From Nocardia tengchongensis (GTDB lineage Bacteria; Actinomycetota; Actinomycetes; Mycobacteriales; Mycobacteriaceae), in the NCBI RefSeq assembly GCF_018362975.1, contig NZ_CP074371.1, positions 3,100,001 through 3,164,000 of the forward strand: DNA of 64,000 nucleotides, given 5' to 3'. How positions within the stretch are numbered: position 1 is the stretch's first letter; each line of letters begins with the position of its first letter. Positions 44,222-53,211 of this stretch are shown here, piece after piece. The notes beneath the pieces are model-generated. The model did not search any database and was not told where the DNA came from. It saw only the letters and a program-made list of their open reading frames with translations. Both the position numbers and the translations under genes were made by a program.

Positions 44222-45428
44222 CGTCTTTCTGCAGTGGTCTGGTCGGTTCGGGGGTGCGCCAGCGGGTGGCGTAGGCGATCTGGTCGCGTTCGGCGATGCG
44301 GAAGACGAGCCACGGCCACACCGCCCGCATGCCGAGTTCGCGCAGCCGGATGAGCAGCGGGTTCTCCAGCGCCCCGAGGCGGCCGATCCGCCACGCGACC
44401 TTCTGGAGGCCGGCGGTGCGGGCGCGGCGCTGTTTCTCGTAGCGGCGCAGGGCCGTCACCGGATCGGTGGCGTCCAACTCCTCGGCCAGTACGAGGGCGT
44501 CTTCGAGGGCCTGGCAGGCGCCCTGGCCGATATTGAAGGTGATGGGGTGGGCGGCGTCGCCGAGCAGCGTGGCCCGGCCGGTGCCCCAGCGTTTGTCGGG
44601 CGCCCGGTCGAGCACGTCGCCCCGGATGATGGCCTCCGGCGGGGTGGCGGCCAGGATTTCGTCGATCGGCGACATCCAGCCGTGATGCCGTTGCGCCAGC
44701 ATCGCTCTGGGGTCGCCGTCGTCCTGGCCGCCGGGCGCGCCGTTGGCCACGCTCATCCAGTGCACGACGCCGGGGGCGACGTCGTAGAAGGTGAATCGGG
44801 TGCCGTTGCCGAACAGTGCGTAGAAGGTGCCCGGCGGGATCTTCGGGTGCCGCAGTTCGGCTTTGCCGCGCCAGGCGATGTAGCCGGTGTAGCGCGGACG
44901 CTGCATGCCCAGCAGCCCGTTGCGGATGGTGCCGTTGATGCCGTCCGCGCCGATCAGGACGTCGCCGCGCACCCGGTCGCCGTCCGACAGTTCGACGGTG
45001 ACCCCGGTCTCGTCCTGTTCGAAGCCGACAACCGCTGCGCCCGTGCGGATCTCGGTGTCGTCGGGGAACGCCGACACCGCCGCGCTGAGCACACGGTGCA
45101 GCACCGATCGTTCGACGGCGATGGTCGGACAGCCGTACTTCTCGACGAATTCGCCGACCGGCCACGCGCCGAAAAGCTGTCCGCGCCAGGTCCCGAAGTG
45201 GGTGACCTGCTGCACCGGGGCGGTATCCAGGACTTCGCGCAAGACGCCGAGTCGTTCCAACGCGATGGTGCCGTTGGTCCAGATGTGCAGTCCCGCACCG
45301 CCATCGCGCAGTTCGGTGGCGCGTTCGAAGACACGCACCCGGATGCCGCGCTGCCGCAGGGCGAGCGCCGCGGCCAGGCCGCCGATCCCGCCGCCGGAGA
45401 TGAGCACCGTGAGCGGCCGCTGGGTCAC
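44214..45428 (-). CDS. FAD-dependent aromatic hydroxylase-type monooxygenase
   Basis: A 404-residue flavoprotein monooxygenase. GGGIGGLAAALALRQRG with the following VRVFE is the FAD motif; the second FAD/NADPH motif is DVLIGADGINGTIRN, and the third is LLGDAAHPITFNIGQGACQA. This group includes salicylate, kynurenine and zeaxanthin-type epoxidases/hydroxylases and polyketide hydroxylases. The GTG at 45428 overlaps the stop of the SnoaL gene (GTGA). The methyltransferase follows directly, fitting hydroxylation then O-methylation. Confidence 0.88.
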   Translation of the reverse strand: MTQRPLTVLISGGGIGGLAAALALRQRGIRVRVFERATELRDGGAGLHIWTNGTIALERLGVLREVLDTAPVQQVTHFGTWRGQLFGAWPVGEFVEKYGCPTIAVERSVLHRVLSAAVSAFPDDTEIRTGAAVVGFEQDETGVTVELSDGDRVRGDVLIGADGINGTIRNGLLGMQRPRYTGYIAWRGKAELRHPKIPPGTFYALFGNGTRFTFYDVAPGVVHWMSVANGAPGGQDDGDPRAMLAQRHHGWMSPIDEILAATPPEAIIRGDVLDRAPDKRWGTGRATLLGDAAHPITFNIGQGACQALEDALVLAEELDATDPVTALRRYEKQRRARTAGLQKVAWRIGRLGALENPLLIRLRELGMRAVWPWLVFRIAERDQIAYATRWRTPEPTRPLQKDGV

Positions 45429-45964
45429 GGCCGGTCCGCTTCGGTGAGGGTGGCCACGGTGGCGGCCAGCTCCGCGAGATCCATGCCGCCGCCCTTGCGG
45501 CGGCGGCCCTTGCGGCCCAGCGCGCCCGACATCAGCCAGCCCAGGCCCAGCGCCTCGAGCATGGCGGATTCGACGCCGATGCCCCAGCGTTCGGCGATCA
45601 GGCCGTCCGCCAGCCGCCACACCACGACACCCTTGAATTCGATGGCCTCCCCGGTGGGGTCCATGCCCAGGAACTCGCCGGTGAAGGTGCCGCGCCAGGT
45701 GTTGTGGATGACCACGTGGTCGGCGTGCGCGCTGAGCGCCTCGATGGTGACGTGCAGGTCCGGGAAGCCTTCGCGCAGACCGGCGATGGTGTATTTGACG
45801 CCGGGGATGCCGTCGGGCGCGCCGGGCAGCGGCTGGTGGTCGACCATGTCGGGGGAGTAGATCTCGTCGACCACCGAGAAGTCGCCCTGGTTGACGAACT
45901 CGTCGAAGACGCGCCGGATGATGCGGGCGTTGTCCTCGGGGGTGTGCACCTGCTCAGGCGACAT
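45425..45964 (-). CDS. SnoaL-like polyketide cyclase/ester cyclase family protein
   Basis: A 179-residue protein with the SnoaL signature: RRVFDEFVNQGDFSVVDEIY, DMVDHQPLPGAPDGIPG, LREGFPDLHVTIEALSAHAD, VIHNTWRGTFTGEFLGMDPT, VVVWRLADGLIAERW. A basic C-terminal extension (LGRKGRRRKGGG) is unusual. SnoaL enzymes close rings in aromatic polyketides, but relatives include hydroxylases and isomerases. It sits between the KAS III-like gene (11-bp overlap) and the monooxygenase. Confidence 0.85.
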   Translation of the reverse strand: MSPEQVHTPEDNARIIRRVFDEFVNQGDFSVVDEIYSPDMVDHQPLPGAPDGIPGVKYTIAGLREGFPDLHVTIEALSAHADHVVIHNTWRGTFTGEFLGMDPTGEAIEFKGVVVWRLADGLIAERWGIGVESAMLEALGLGWLMSGALGRKGRRRKGGGMDLAELAATVATLTEADRP

Positions 45965-47087
45965 GGTCGATCTCCTCGGCGGATTCGGCGAACGGCGCTT
46001 CCCACCGCAGTGACAGGCCCGCGTACAGGTAGCGGCTGGCCTCCACGGCCAGCAGCAGCACCTGGTCGCCGGGCCGGACCCGGCCTTCGACCCAGCCCTC
46101 GTCGAGGGCCAGCGGCACCGCCGCGGACCCGGTCGCGCCGACGGTGGTGAGGTTCTCGACGATGTTCTTGGCCAGCACGGCTTGGTCCTCGGGAGAGACT
46201 CCGGCGGCGTCGAATTCGGCGGTGAAGTAGTCGGCGTTGCCCTCGGGCAGCACGCAGGCGTCGATCTCGGCGACGGTGAGCCCGGTGCGCGCCAGCATGT
46301 CCTTCATGCCCGCCACGAACACCTGCGGCCCGAAGGTGGCGGTCCCGTTGACGTCGAGCTTCATCTCCACCAGGCGCTTGCGCTTGGCCTGATCGAACAC
46401 CGGCTCGTGGGTGCCGCCGCCGACGATCTGCATGCCGGGCTTGCGGTCACCGCCCAGACAGGCGGTGGCGAACCGGAATTCGCCGTCGGGGTCGGCGCTG
46501 CCGGGTTCGCCGGCGCGCAGCACGACCGCCCCGGCCCCGTCGCCGAAGGAGTTGATGACCAGCCGGTCGCGCATGCGCACCAGTTCGGGATCCATGCCCA
46601 GGTACATCGGAACCAGCAGCGGGGAGATCGATTCCGCGCCGATCACCACGGCGGTCTTGTAGGTGCCGTCGGCGAGCAGGCGGCGCGCGTAGTCCAGGCC
46701 CTGCACGAAACCGGTGCAGGCGGCCCGGAATTCGATGGCCGCGCAGTGCGCCAGGCCGAGGCGCTCTTGCACGTAGGTGACCACGGCGGGCAGCTGATAT
46801 TCGGGGCTGGCCGAGGACATGACCAGCAGGTCCACCTCGGCCGGATCGATGTCCGCGCGGGCCAGGGCGCGCCGCGCGGCGGTGGTGGCCATGGCGGAGG
46901 TACCGGTGGTGTGACGGCCGGTGGCCGGGTCGATGATCCAGTGCCGTTGCCGCACTTGGATGTTGTCGAGGACCTCGGCGGGCATGGGGCCGCACAGGCG
47001 CTCGAGGGTGGCGTTGTCGATCGGGTCGCCGGGCAGGTAGGAGCCGGTGGACAGGATCGACACGTGGCGTGGTCCGGGGTGGGACAT
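45954..47087 (-). CDS. KAS III-like 3-oxoacyl-ACP synthase
   Basis: A 377-residue thiolase-fold protein from the ATG at 47087, preceded by GGAG; a longer reading to 47102 is not supported. LSTGSYLPGDPIDNATLERL opens the fold and the active-site cysteine is clear (EFRAACTGFVQGLDYA, Cys about 124). The His region normally reading PHQAN is VLPEGNADYF, and the Asn region reading GNTS is ENLTTVGATGSAAVP, so two of the three usual catalytic residues appear changed. It may prime the chain with an unusual acyl group or act as an acyl transferase, as some FabH homologues in polyketide clusters do. Confidence 0.85.
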   Translation of the reverse strand: MSHPGPRHVSILSTGSYLPGDPIDNATLERLCGPMPAEVLDNIQVRQRHWIIDPATGRHTTGTSAMATTAARRALARADIDPAEVDLLVMSSASPEYQLPAVVTYVQERLGLAHCAAIEFRAACTGFVQGLDYARRLLADGTYKTAVVIGAESISPLLVPMYLGMDPELVRMRDRLVINSFGDGAGAVVLRAGEPGSADPDGEFRFATACLGGDRKPGMQIVGGGTHEPVFDQAKRKRLVEMKLDVNGTATFGPQVFVAGMKDMLARTGLTVAEIDACVLPEGNADYFTAEFDAAGVSPEDQAVLAKNIVENLTTVGATGSAAVPLALDEGWVEGRVRPGDQVLLLAVEASRYLYAGLSLRWEAPFAESAEEIDHVA

Positions 47088-47112
47088 GGTGTCTCCGTTC
47101 ACGATTCGGTGG

Positions 47113-49614
47113 TCACGATGCGAGCGGTGCGGCGGCGGGCGGCCGCAGCACGAAACTGGTGTGGGTGCCGCCCAGCGAGGAGCCGTTGACCAGCACCGGG
47201 CCCTGGACGCCGCCGTATGCCCAGGCGGTGACGGCCAGTGCGGCGGCCAGCTGCGCGCCCGCGCCGACGGGGTCGCCGAGCACCCGTTTGGGTTCGTGCC
47301 GGGCGCAATTCGCGCTCAGCCCGAGCCGATCGACGGCCCGCCGTTCGGGGCCGTCCACCGCGGGCAGCCCGGCCGCCGCGGTCCAGACCGCGGTCAGCTC
47401 GGCGGGCTCGACTCCGGCCGCGGCGAGGGCCTCGCGCATGGCGCGTTCGACGCCGTGGCCGCGCGGATCCCAGCGGGCGATGCCGAGCGCGTCGCAGGTG
47501 GTGGCGTAGCCGGCGAGCACCGCGAGCGGGGTGGCCCCGCGCTCCCGTACCGCGTCGGCCCGTTCCAGCAGCAGGGTGACGCTGCCCTCGGCGAGCCGGA
47601 AGTCGCGGCCGTGGCGGCCGGTGAAGGGTCCCGCGCCGCGGTAGGCGTCGAGCGCGTACGGCGAGAGTTCGTCCGCGCCGGTGCACAGCACGGCGTCCGC
47701 GCGTCCGGCGCGCAGCAGGTCGAAGGCGGTGCCGAGGGCGGCCGCGCCCGCGGCGTGACCCGAGGTGAGGGTGGAGGTCGGGCCCTTCGCGCCCAGCACC
47801 ATGGCGACCTGCCCGGCGGCGGCGTTGAATACGGTGTTGGGGAAGATGGCCGGATTGCCTTGCAGCGGACCGCCGGTCACGGTCGGCTCGAAGAACCGGG
47901 AGATGCTGCTCATCGGCCCGACACCGGTGCCGAGCACCACGCCGACACGCTCGTCGGCGGTGAGCCCGGCGGCGGTCAGCGCCTGCTCGCTGGTCGCGAC
48001 GGCCAGCTGTCCGAGTCGATCCATGCGCCGCCGCTGCTTGGCCGGGATCGTCCCGCCCGGGTCACTGCTGACGCGCGCCAGCCGTAATCCGTTGTGCGAC
48101 TCCGCAGGTACGGTGCCGCTCTGCCAGGCAGCCCACAGCTGTTCGACGTCGCCGGCCCCGCCCATGAGCGCACCGATCCCGGTGACGACGACCTCGTCGG
48201 CGACATCGCCCACGCGGGCCTGGCCGCCCGCACCGGTCGAATCCGCCTCACCGACGATGTCGGCGTCGGCGTGGACGGTCGCACCGGCCTCGCCGTAGGT
48301 CTTTCCGGCGATGGTGCCCGCATCGGCACGCCCGTACACGACGCAGGCGTTGGCTCCGGCGAAGGCGAAGTTGTTCGAGGCCGCGACTCGCATGGGCAGC
48401 GCCCGCCCGGTGTTCGGCGCGGGATCCAGTCCGCAGGCGGGGTCGGTTTCGGCGAAACCGGCTGTCGGCGGGACCGTCTGGTCGCGCAGCCCGAGGATGG
48501 TGACGATGGCCTCGACCGCCCCGGCCGCGCCGAGCAGATGCCCGATCATGGATTTCGTGCTGCTGAGCACCACGTGCTGCGCGGCGTCGCCGAGGGCGGC
48601 GCGCACCGCATTACTTTCCGCCGAATCGTTTTTCGGCGTTCCGGTGCCGTGCCCGTTGATGTAGGGGACGTCCGCGGGGGTGAGTCCGGCGCTGTCGATG
48701 GCGGCGCGGATGGCCCGGGCCGCGCCCGCGCCCTGCGGATGCGGGGCGGTGGCGTGGTAGCCGTCGGCGGACATCCCGTAGCCGAGCACCTCGGCGATGA
48801 TCGGTGCGCCGGCGGCGGCGGCCACCTCGGCGGAGGTGAGCACCATCATGCCCGCGCCCGCGCCGAGCGACAGGCCGTCGCGGTCCCGGGAATACGGCCG
48901 CGCCGGTCGCGAGGACAGCGATTCCACGCTGTTGAAGCCGTAGTAGGCCATCTCGCTGAGCGCGTCGCTGCCGCCGACCAGCATGGCGTCGGCTCGTCCG
49001 GCGCGGATCTGCTCGACCGCGTGGGCCAGGGCGTGGGCGCTGGACGCGCACGCCGTATTGACCGACAGCACCGGGCCTTTCAGCCCGAAGGCGGAGCTCA
49101 GCGCCTCGGCGCAGAACTGCGGGGAGACCAGCAGCAGATGCCGGTCGTCGCCGAGACCGAGTTCGTCGGCGCCGACCGTGCGCCCGGCGTCGACCGCGCG
49201 GCGCACCGCCTTCTCGGCGCTGTGAATGCCGCTGTTGCAGCTGCCGAACGCCACCCCCCACCGGTGCGCGGGCAGGGCGTCGGGGCGGGGCGCCGCGCCC
49301 TCCTCGAGCACGCCCAGGCCCGCTCCCGCCATGGCTTCCTCGGCGGCGATGAGCGCGTAGTCGATGGCGGGTTCGGGGTCGGTGAGGCCCAGCGGGGCGA
49401 GGTAGTCGTATTTGGGGCGTGGCGCGCCGAGGATCTCGCCGCCGATGGCCGCGGGCAGTCCGGCGACGGCGAACTCGCGCAGCGGCCGGATCGCCACCTC
49501 GCCGCCGCGCACCCGCTGCCACAGTTCCTCCGCACCGGCGCCGTGCGCGGTGATCGCGCCGAGCGAGGTGATCACGATGCGCCGGTGCGGCGCGAGACGT
49601 CGGTTTTCGTGCAT
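47113..49614 (-). CDS. Ketosynthase-chain length factor fusion (single polypeptide)
   Basis: An 833-residue protein with two thiolase-fold modules. Module 1 (residues about 10-430) has a complete KS triad: Cys189 in NTACASSAHAL, His322 in GHGTGTPKND and His359 in KSMIGHLLGAAGAV. A linker of about 40 residues follows. Module 2 (about 470-833) opens with EVVVTGIGALMG but carries GH at 619-620 in TLTSGHAAGAAAL where the Cys should be, and has no HGT or K-x4-GH equivalents. That is the expected pattern for a chain length factor. KS and CLF are normally separate subunits in type II systems, so the fusion is notable. It starts 18 bp after the upstream KS stop. Confidence 0.88.
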   Translation of the reverse strand: MHENRRLAPHRRIVITSLGAITAHGAGAEELWQRVRGGEVAIRPLREFAVAGLPAAIGGEILGAPRPKYDYLAPLGLTDPEPAIDYALIAAEEAMAGAGLGVLEEGAAPRPDALPAHRWGVAFGSCNSGIHSAEKAVRRAVDAGRTVGADELGLGDDRHLLLVSPQFCAEALSSAFGLKGPVLSVNTACASSAHALAHAVEQIRAGRADAMLVGGSDALSEMAYYGFNSVESLSSRPARPYSRDRDGLSLGAGAGMMVLTSAEVAAAAGAPIIAEVLGYGMSADGYHATAPHPQGAGAARAIRAAIDSAGLTPADVPYINGHGTGTPKNDSAESNAVRAALGDAAQHVVLSSTKSMIGHLLGAAGAVEAIVTILGLRDQTVPPTAGFAETDPACGLDPAPNTGRALPMRVAASNNFAFAGANACVVYGRADAGTIAGKTYGEAGATVHADADIVGEADSTGAGGQARVGDVADEVVVTGIGALMGGAGDVEQLWAAWQSGTVPAESHNGLRLARVSSDPGGTIPAKQRRRMDRLGQLAVATSEQALTAAGLTADERVGVVLGTGVGPMSSISRFFEPTVTGGPLQGNPAIFPNTVFNAAAGQVAMVLGAKGPTSTLTSGHAAGAAALGTAFDLLRAGRADAVLCTGADELSPYALDAYRGAGPFTGRHGRDFRLAEGSVTLLLERADAVRERGATPLAVLAGYATTCDALGIARWDPRGHGVERAMREALAAAGVEPAELTAVWTAAAGLPAVDGPERRAVDRLGLSANCARHEPKRVLGDPVGAGAQLAAALAVTAWAYGGVQGPVLVNGSSLGGTHTSFVLRPPAAAPLAS

Positions 49615-49632
49615 GGCCGAAAGTCCTGTCGG

Positions 49633-50907
49633 TCAGTTCGATTGGGTGAGGGCGAGCGCCACGGCCTGGCCTTCCAGGCCCCGGGCCAGGGCCAGCGCGA
49701 CCCCCGGTCGTGCGTGCCGCGCCGCGCCGGTGACGATGTCCAGATCGCACTCGGGGGCGGGTGTTTCGTGATTGGCGGTGGCGGGCACCACGCCGGAGTC
49801 CAGGGCGAGCGCGGCCAGGGCGGCATTGAGCGCGCCCGCACCGCCGACCAGATGCCCGGTCTGGGGTTTGACGCTGGTCACCGCGGCCCGCGCGGTCTCC
49901 GGGCCGAGGGCGCTGCGCAGCGCCCGCACCTCGCTGGTGTCGCCGAGCGCGGTGGCGCAGCCGTGGGAGAACACGCAATCCGTCCCTGTCGCACCGGCAT
50001 CGGAGAGCGCCGCGGAGATGGCGCGGGCCAGCCCGCGGCCCTCCGGATCGGAGGCGGGCGGGCGCACGCAGTCGTTGCCCATCCCGTATCCGGCGAGTTC
50101 GGCGTAGATGTGCGCGCCGCGCCCCACGGCCCGCTCCCGGTCCTCCAGCACGAGGATGGCCGCGCCGTCGCCGATGACCGATCCGCTGTGCTCCCGGTCG
50201 AAGGGCCGGAAGGCCTTGGTGTCCAGGTCGTTTCGCGGGGACAGGACGCCGAGCCCGTCCAGTTTCGCCATCGCCCACCAGTTGGTGGCGTCGTCGTAGC
50301 CGCCCGCCACGGCGATATCGGCCTCGCCGCGGCGGATGGCGCGCATGGCCCGCCCGATCGCGGTGGCCCCGGAATCGGCGGCGCCGGCGTAGAAGGCGTT
50401 GGGTCCGCGCAGGCCGAACAGCGAGGAGATGTGGTAGGTCCCGCCGTTCTGCAGTCCCTCCACGTACGCCAGCGGCGGCACGATCGACCGGGCCAGTTCA
50501 CCGAGCTTGCGCATATCCGGTTCGCCGTCGCGCCCGCGGATGGCCTCCATGTCGGCGATGGAGTCGTCGCGCTGGCAGATGTCCTTGTTCCCACCGAGAT
50601 ACAGGCCGGTCCGGTGGCCGAGGTCGCTGCGTTCGAGGCCCGCGTCGCGCAGCGCCAGGGTGGCCGCGGCGACGCCGTACTGGTCGCCGCGGGTGGAGGT
50701 GCGCATGGACCGCAGCGACAGGTACTTGCCCGGATCGAAGTCGGGGATCTCCGCGCCGAGCCGGGTGCGTAGCGGCGCCGGGTCGTAGGCGCGCAGCGGG
50801 CCGATGCCGGTGCGCCCCGCCACCAGGGCGTCCCAGGTCTCCCGCGCGCCCTCGCCGAGCGCGGTGACCAGGCCGATGCCGGTGATCACCACGCGCCGCC
50901 CGGTCAC
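49633..50907 (-). CDS. Ketosynthase-like protein lacking the active cysteine
   Basis: A 424-residue KAS II fold protein from the GTG at 50907, which overlaps the dehydratase stop (GTGA). RRVVITGIGLVTALGEGARE and the late KPQTGHLVGGAGALNAALA (second His) are normal, and the first His survives in VFSHGCATALGDTSE. The nucleophile loop reads FYAGAADSGATAIG, so the Cys is replaced by Ala or Asp. There is no Gln as in KSQ loading domains. It may be a decarboxylase-type or structural partner, or a second chain-length factor. Confidence 0.85.
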   Translation of the reverse strand: MTGRRVVITGIGLVTALGEGARETWDALVAGRTGIGPLRAYDPAPLRTRLGAEIPDFDPGKYLSLRSMRTSTRGDQYGVAAATLALRDAGLERSDLGHRTGLYLGGNKDICQRDDSIADMEAIRGRDGEPDMRKLGELARSIVPPLAYVEGLQNGGTYHISSLFGLRGPNAFYAGAADSGATAIGRAMRAIRRGEADIAVAGGYDDATNWWAMAKLDGLGVLSPRNDLDTKAFRPFDREHSGSVIGDGAAILVLEDRERAVGRGAHIYAELAGYGMGNDCVRPPASDPEGRGLARAISAALSDAGATGTDCVFSHGCATALGDTSEVRALRSALGPETARAAVTSVKPQTGHLVGGAGALNAALAALALDSGVVPATANHETPAPECDLDIVTGAARHARPGVALALARGLEGQAVALALTQSN

Positions 50908-51401
50908 GATTTCACCTCGGGGACAAGTCCGTTGGCGGCCTCCCGCACGATCGCCGCGGCGCTGTCGCCGTCCGCCGCGGCGATCGGCCCGCGCACCAGG
51001 CGCAGGTTCTTGATGGCGGCGACGACTTTCCCGTCCACCTTGGCGGTGGCCCGCCACACCGATTCCGCCGGATCGGCGTCGGCGCTGACCTTTTCGACGG
51101 TGATGTGCACCTGGTCGCCGGGGGTCACGAAGCGCCGGAAGCGCAGTCCCTCGGCGGCGCGCAGCCGCAGCAGCGGATCACCGGCCGCGAGGACGGCCAG
51201 CGCGATCATGCTCTCGGTCAGCAGTACTCCGGGCAGGATGGGGCGCCGCGGGAAGTGGCTGTCGAAGAACGGCAGGGTGCCGGTCACGTTCAGCAGGGCC
51301 TCGGCGCGAACGCCGGGGCTCACCTCCAGGATTCGATCGAATCCGGGGGTGCCGATGCCCGCCGCCGGGACGTCGGCGGGCGCGGGGTGGGACGCTGTCA
51401 T
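50904..51401 (-). CDS. FabZ-like 3-hydroxyacyl-ACP dehydratase
   Basis: A 165-residue hotdog-fold protein. FFDSHFPRRPILPGVLLTES is a FabZ-type active-site segment: the His in SHFP and the Glu in LLTESM are the two catalytic residues. LRFRRFVTPGDQVHITVE follows as in the family. It is likely to dehydrate beta-hydroxyacyl-ACP intermediates after the ketoreductase. Overlaps both neighbours by four bases (ATGA and GTGA), so translation is coupled. Confidence 0.87.
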   Translation of the reverse strand: MTASHPAPADVPAAGIGTPGFDRILEVSPGVRAEALLNVTGTLPFFDSHFPRRPILPGVLLTESMIALAVLAAGDPLLRLRAAEGLRFRRFVTPGDQVHITVEKVSADADPAESVWRATAKVDGKVVAAIKNLRLVRGPIAAADGDSAAAIVREAANGLVPEVKS

Positions 51402-52728
51402 GCCTGCTCCCTGAGTTCGGAGATGTGCGGGGGTGCGCCCACCACGAGGCAGGTATTGGAACCGCCGAACGCGAGGGCGTTGATCATGGCCGCGCGCACC
51501 GGCATCGGGCGCGCACGGTGGGGACGTAGTCGAGATCGAGGGCCCGATCCGGGGTGTCGAGATTGAGGGTGGGCGGCACCACCGAATCCCGGATCGCGCC
51601 CAGCGCCGCCAGCAGATTGAGCGCCGCGGCGCCGGCGGTGAGGTGCCCGGCCATGGATTTGGGCGAGGACACCACCAGCCGGTAGGCGTCGTCGCCGAAC
51701 ACCTTCTTGATGGCCCGGGTCTCGGAGACGTCGTTGCCGGGCGTGCTGGTCCCGTGCGCGGCGATGTAGTCGATATCGCCGGTGCCCAAACCGGATTCGG
51801 ACAGCGCCGATTCCATGGCCTCGATCGCGCCGGCCCCGTCGGGCGGGGAGTCGGTGATCCGCCAGGCGTTCATGGTGGACCCGTAGCCGAGCAGCTCCCC
51901 CAGGATGGGCGCGCCGCGGTCCAACGCCGATTCGAGGTCCTCGAGCACGAAAGCCACCGCGCCCTCGCCGATCACGAACCCGCTGCGGTCGGCGTCGAAG
52001 GGCCGCGACGCCGCGGCGGGATTGTCGTTGTAGCGGTCGGTCATCGCGCCCAGCAGCCCGAATCCGAGGATGTCGGCCCAGGTGGTGAGCGAGTCGTAGC
52101 CGCCGGCCACCATCATGCGGGCGTCGCCCTCCTGGATCAGCCGGAAGGCCTCGCCCAGGGCGTGCCCGGATCCGGCGCAGGCGGTGTGGATGCCCACCAT
52201 CGGACCGGTGGCGCCGATCATCCGGACCATGGCGTTGAGGGCCAGGTTCTGGTTGCCGGTCAGGGTCGCCGACGGCGCGGGCCGCACGAAGGCGTCGGGT
52301 TGCCCGGTCCGAGCGCGCAATTCGGAGACCTTCAGCACCATGGTCAGGTCCGGGCGGCCCACGCTCGCGCCCATGGCGACGCCACGGTCCGCGGGCGAAT
52401 AGGGCGTCTCGGTCAGCGGGTCGAGACCCGCCGACCGCAGGGCCTCGCCGACCGCCGCGAGCCCGAACAGTCCGGGCCGCGACACCCAGCGCTGGTCGGC
52501 GCCGGCCGGGATGGCGGTGGCCGGATCGAAGGAGTCCGGGACCAGCCCGGCGATCCGGACCGGGAAGGTGGTGCAGTCGAAGGTGGTCAGCGCGCCGATG
52601 GCGTTGCGGCCCGCGACCAGTCCTTCCCAGGTGGCGGGCGCGTCCACGCCGAGCGGGGTGACCGCGCCGACGCCGGTCACCGCGACCCGCCGGCGTCCGG
52701 CCGCGTCGGTGTGCGCCGGGGTGCTCAT
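51398..52728 (-). CDS. Beta-ketoacyl-ACP synthase II-type, frameshifted at the C-terminus
   Basis: About 440 residues once corrected. RRVAVTGVGAVTPLGVDAPA opens the fold; Cys184 in GIHTACAGSGHAL, His in AAHGTSTPGND and His in KSMAGHLTAGAAAL complete the triad. After LDYVPTV the frame is lost near 51500-51530. The next frame gives ARPMPVRAAMINALAFGGSN and ends at 51398, overlapping the dehydratase ATG, which strongly suggests the intended end. Start ATG at 52728 overlaps the second hotdog gene's stop. This is the only stand-alone KS here with all catalytic residues. Confidence 0.85.
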
Positions 52729-53177
52729 CCGACCAGCTCCTCACCCAGCAGGTGGCGCGCCATCCGTTCGGTGTCTTCCGGGTCGTCGAGCCGGTCGGCG
52801 TCGATGAGGGCGCACATGATGTTGCGGGCAAACATGATTCGCTCGCCGTCGACCTCGATCCAGCCGTCCACCACCGCCGCCTCCGGCGTCGCGTGCACCA
52901 CCTGGGCCGTCATCCGGAGCACGTCACCGGGTACCGCGTCGCGATACATGGTGACCTCACCCACGGTGAGCAGCGCGGCGCGTTTGGTGTGCGCCGAGCT
53001 GAGCAGCACCAGCCACGCCCCGGCCTGGCACAGCGCTTCCAGGGCCAGGCCGAAGGGCAGCACGGGTCCGGTGGCGGACGGCTGCCAGACGTTCTCGTAG
53101 ACCGAGGTGAGCTTGCGAGCCGTGATGTGCTGCAACGGTTCCCAGGACTCGATTCGGTCGATGAGATGAAATCGCAT
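52725..53177 (-). CDS. Hotdog-fold dehydratase-like protein
   Basis: A 150-residue protein from the ATG at 53177, which has AAGGA ten bases upstream; a GTG at 53186 sits too close to it. VLPFGLALEALCQAGAWLVL matches the central FabA/FabZ helix with a Glu at the catalytic acid position. The usual GHFP segment is replaced by YENVWQPSATGP, with no obvious His. It may be a partner subunit of the FabZ-like protein, as paired hotdog proteins occur in aryl polyene clusters, or a thioesterase-like member. Confidence 0.78.
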   Translation of the reverse strand: MRFHLIDRIESWEPLQHITARKLTSVYENVWQPSATGPVLPFGLALEALCQAGAWLVLLSSAHTKRAALLTVGEVTMYRDAVPGDVLRMTAQVVHATPEAAVVDGWIEVDGERIMFARNIMCALIDADRLDDPEDTERMARHLLGEELVG

Positions 53178-53211
53178 GGCAGTCACGTCCTTTCCGATTC
53201 GACGGGGGAGA

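Noticed and set aside
49633..50907. KSQ-type loading ketosynthase
   Set aside because: The nucleophile position is Ala/Asp, not Gln.
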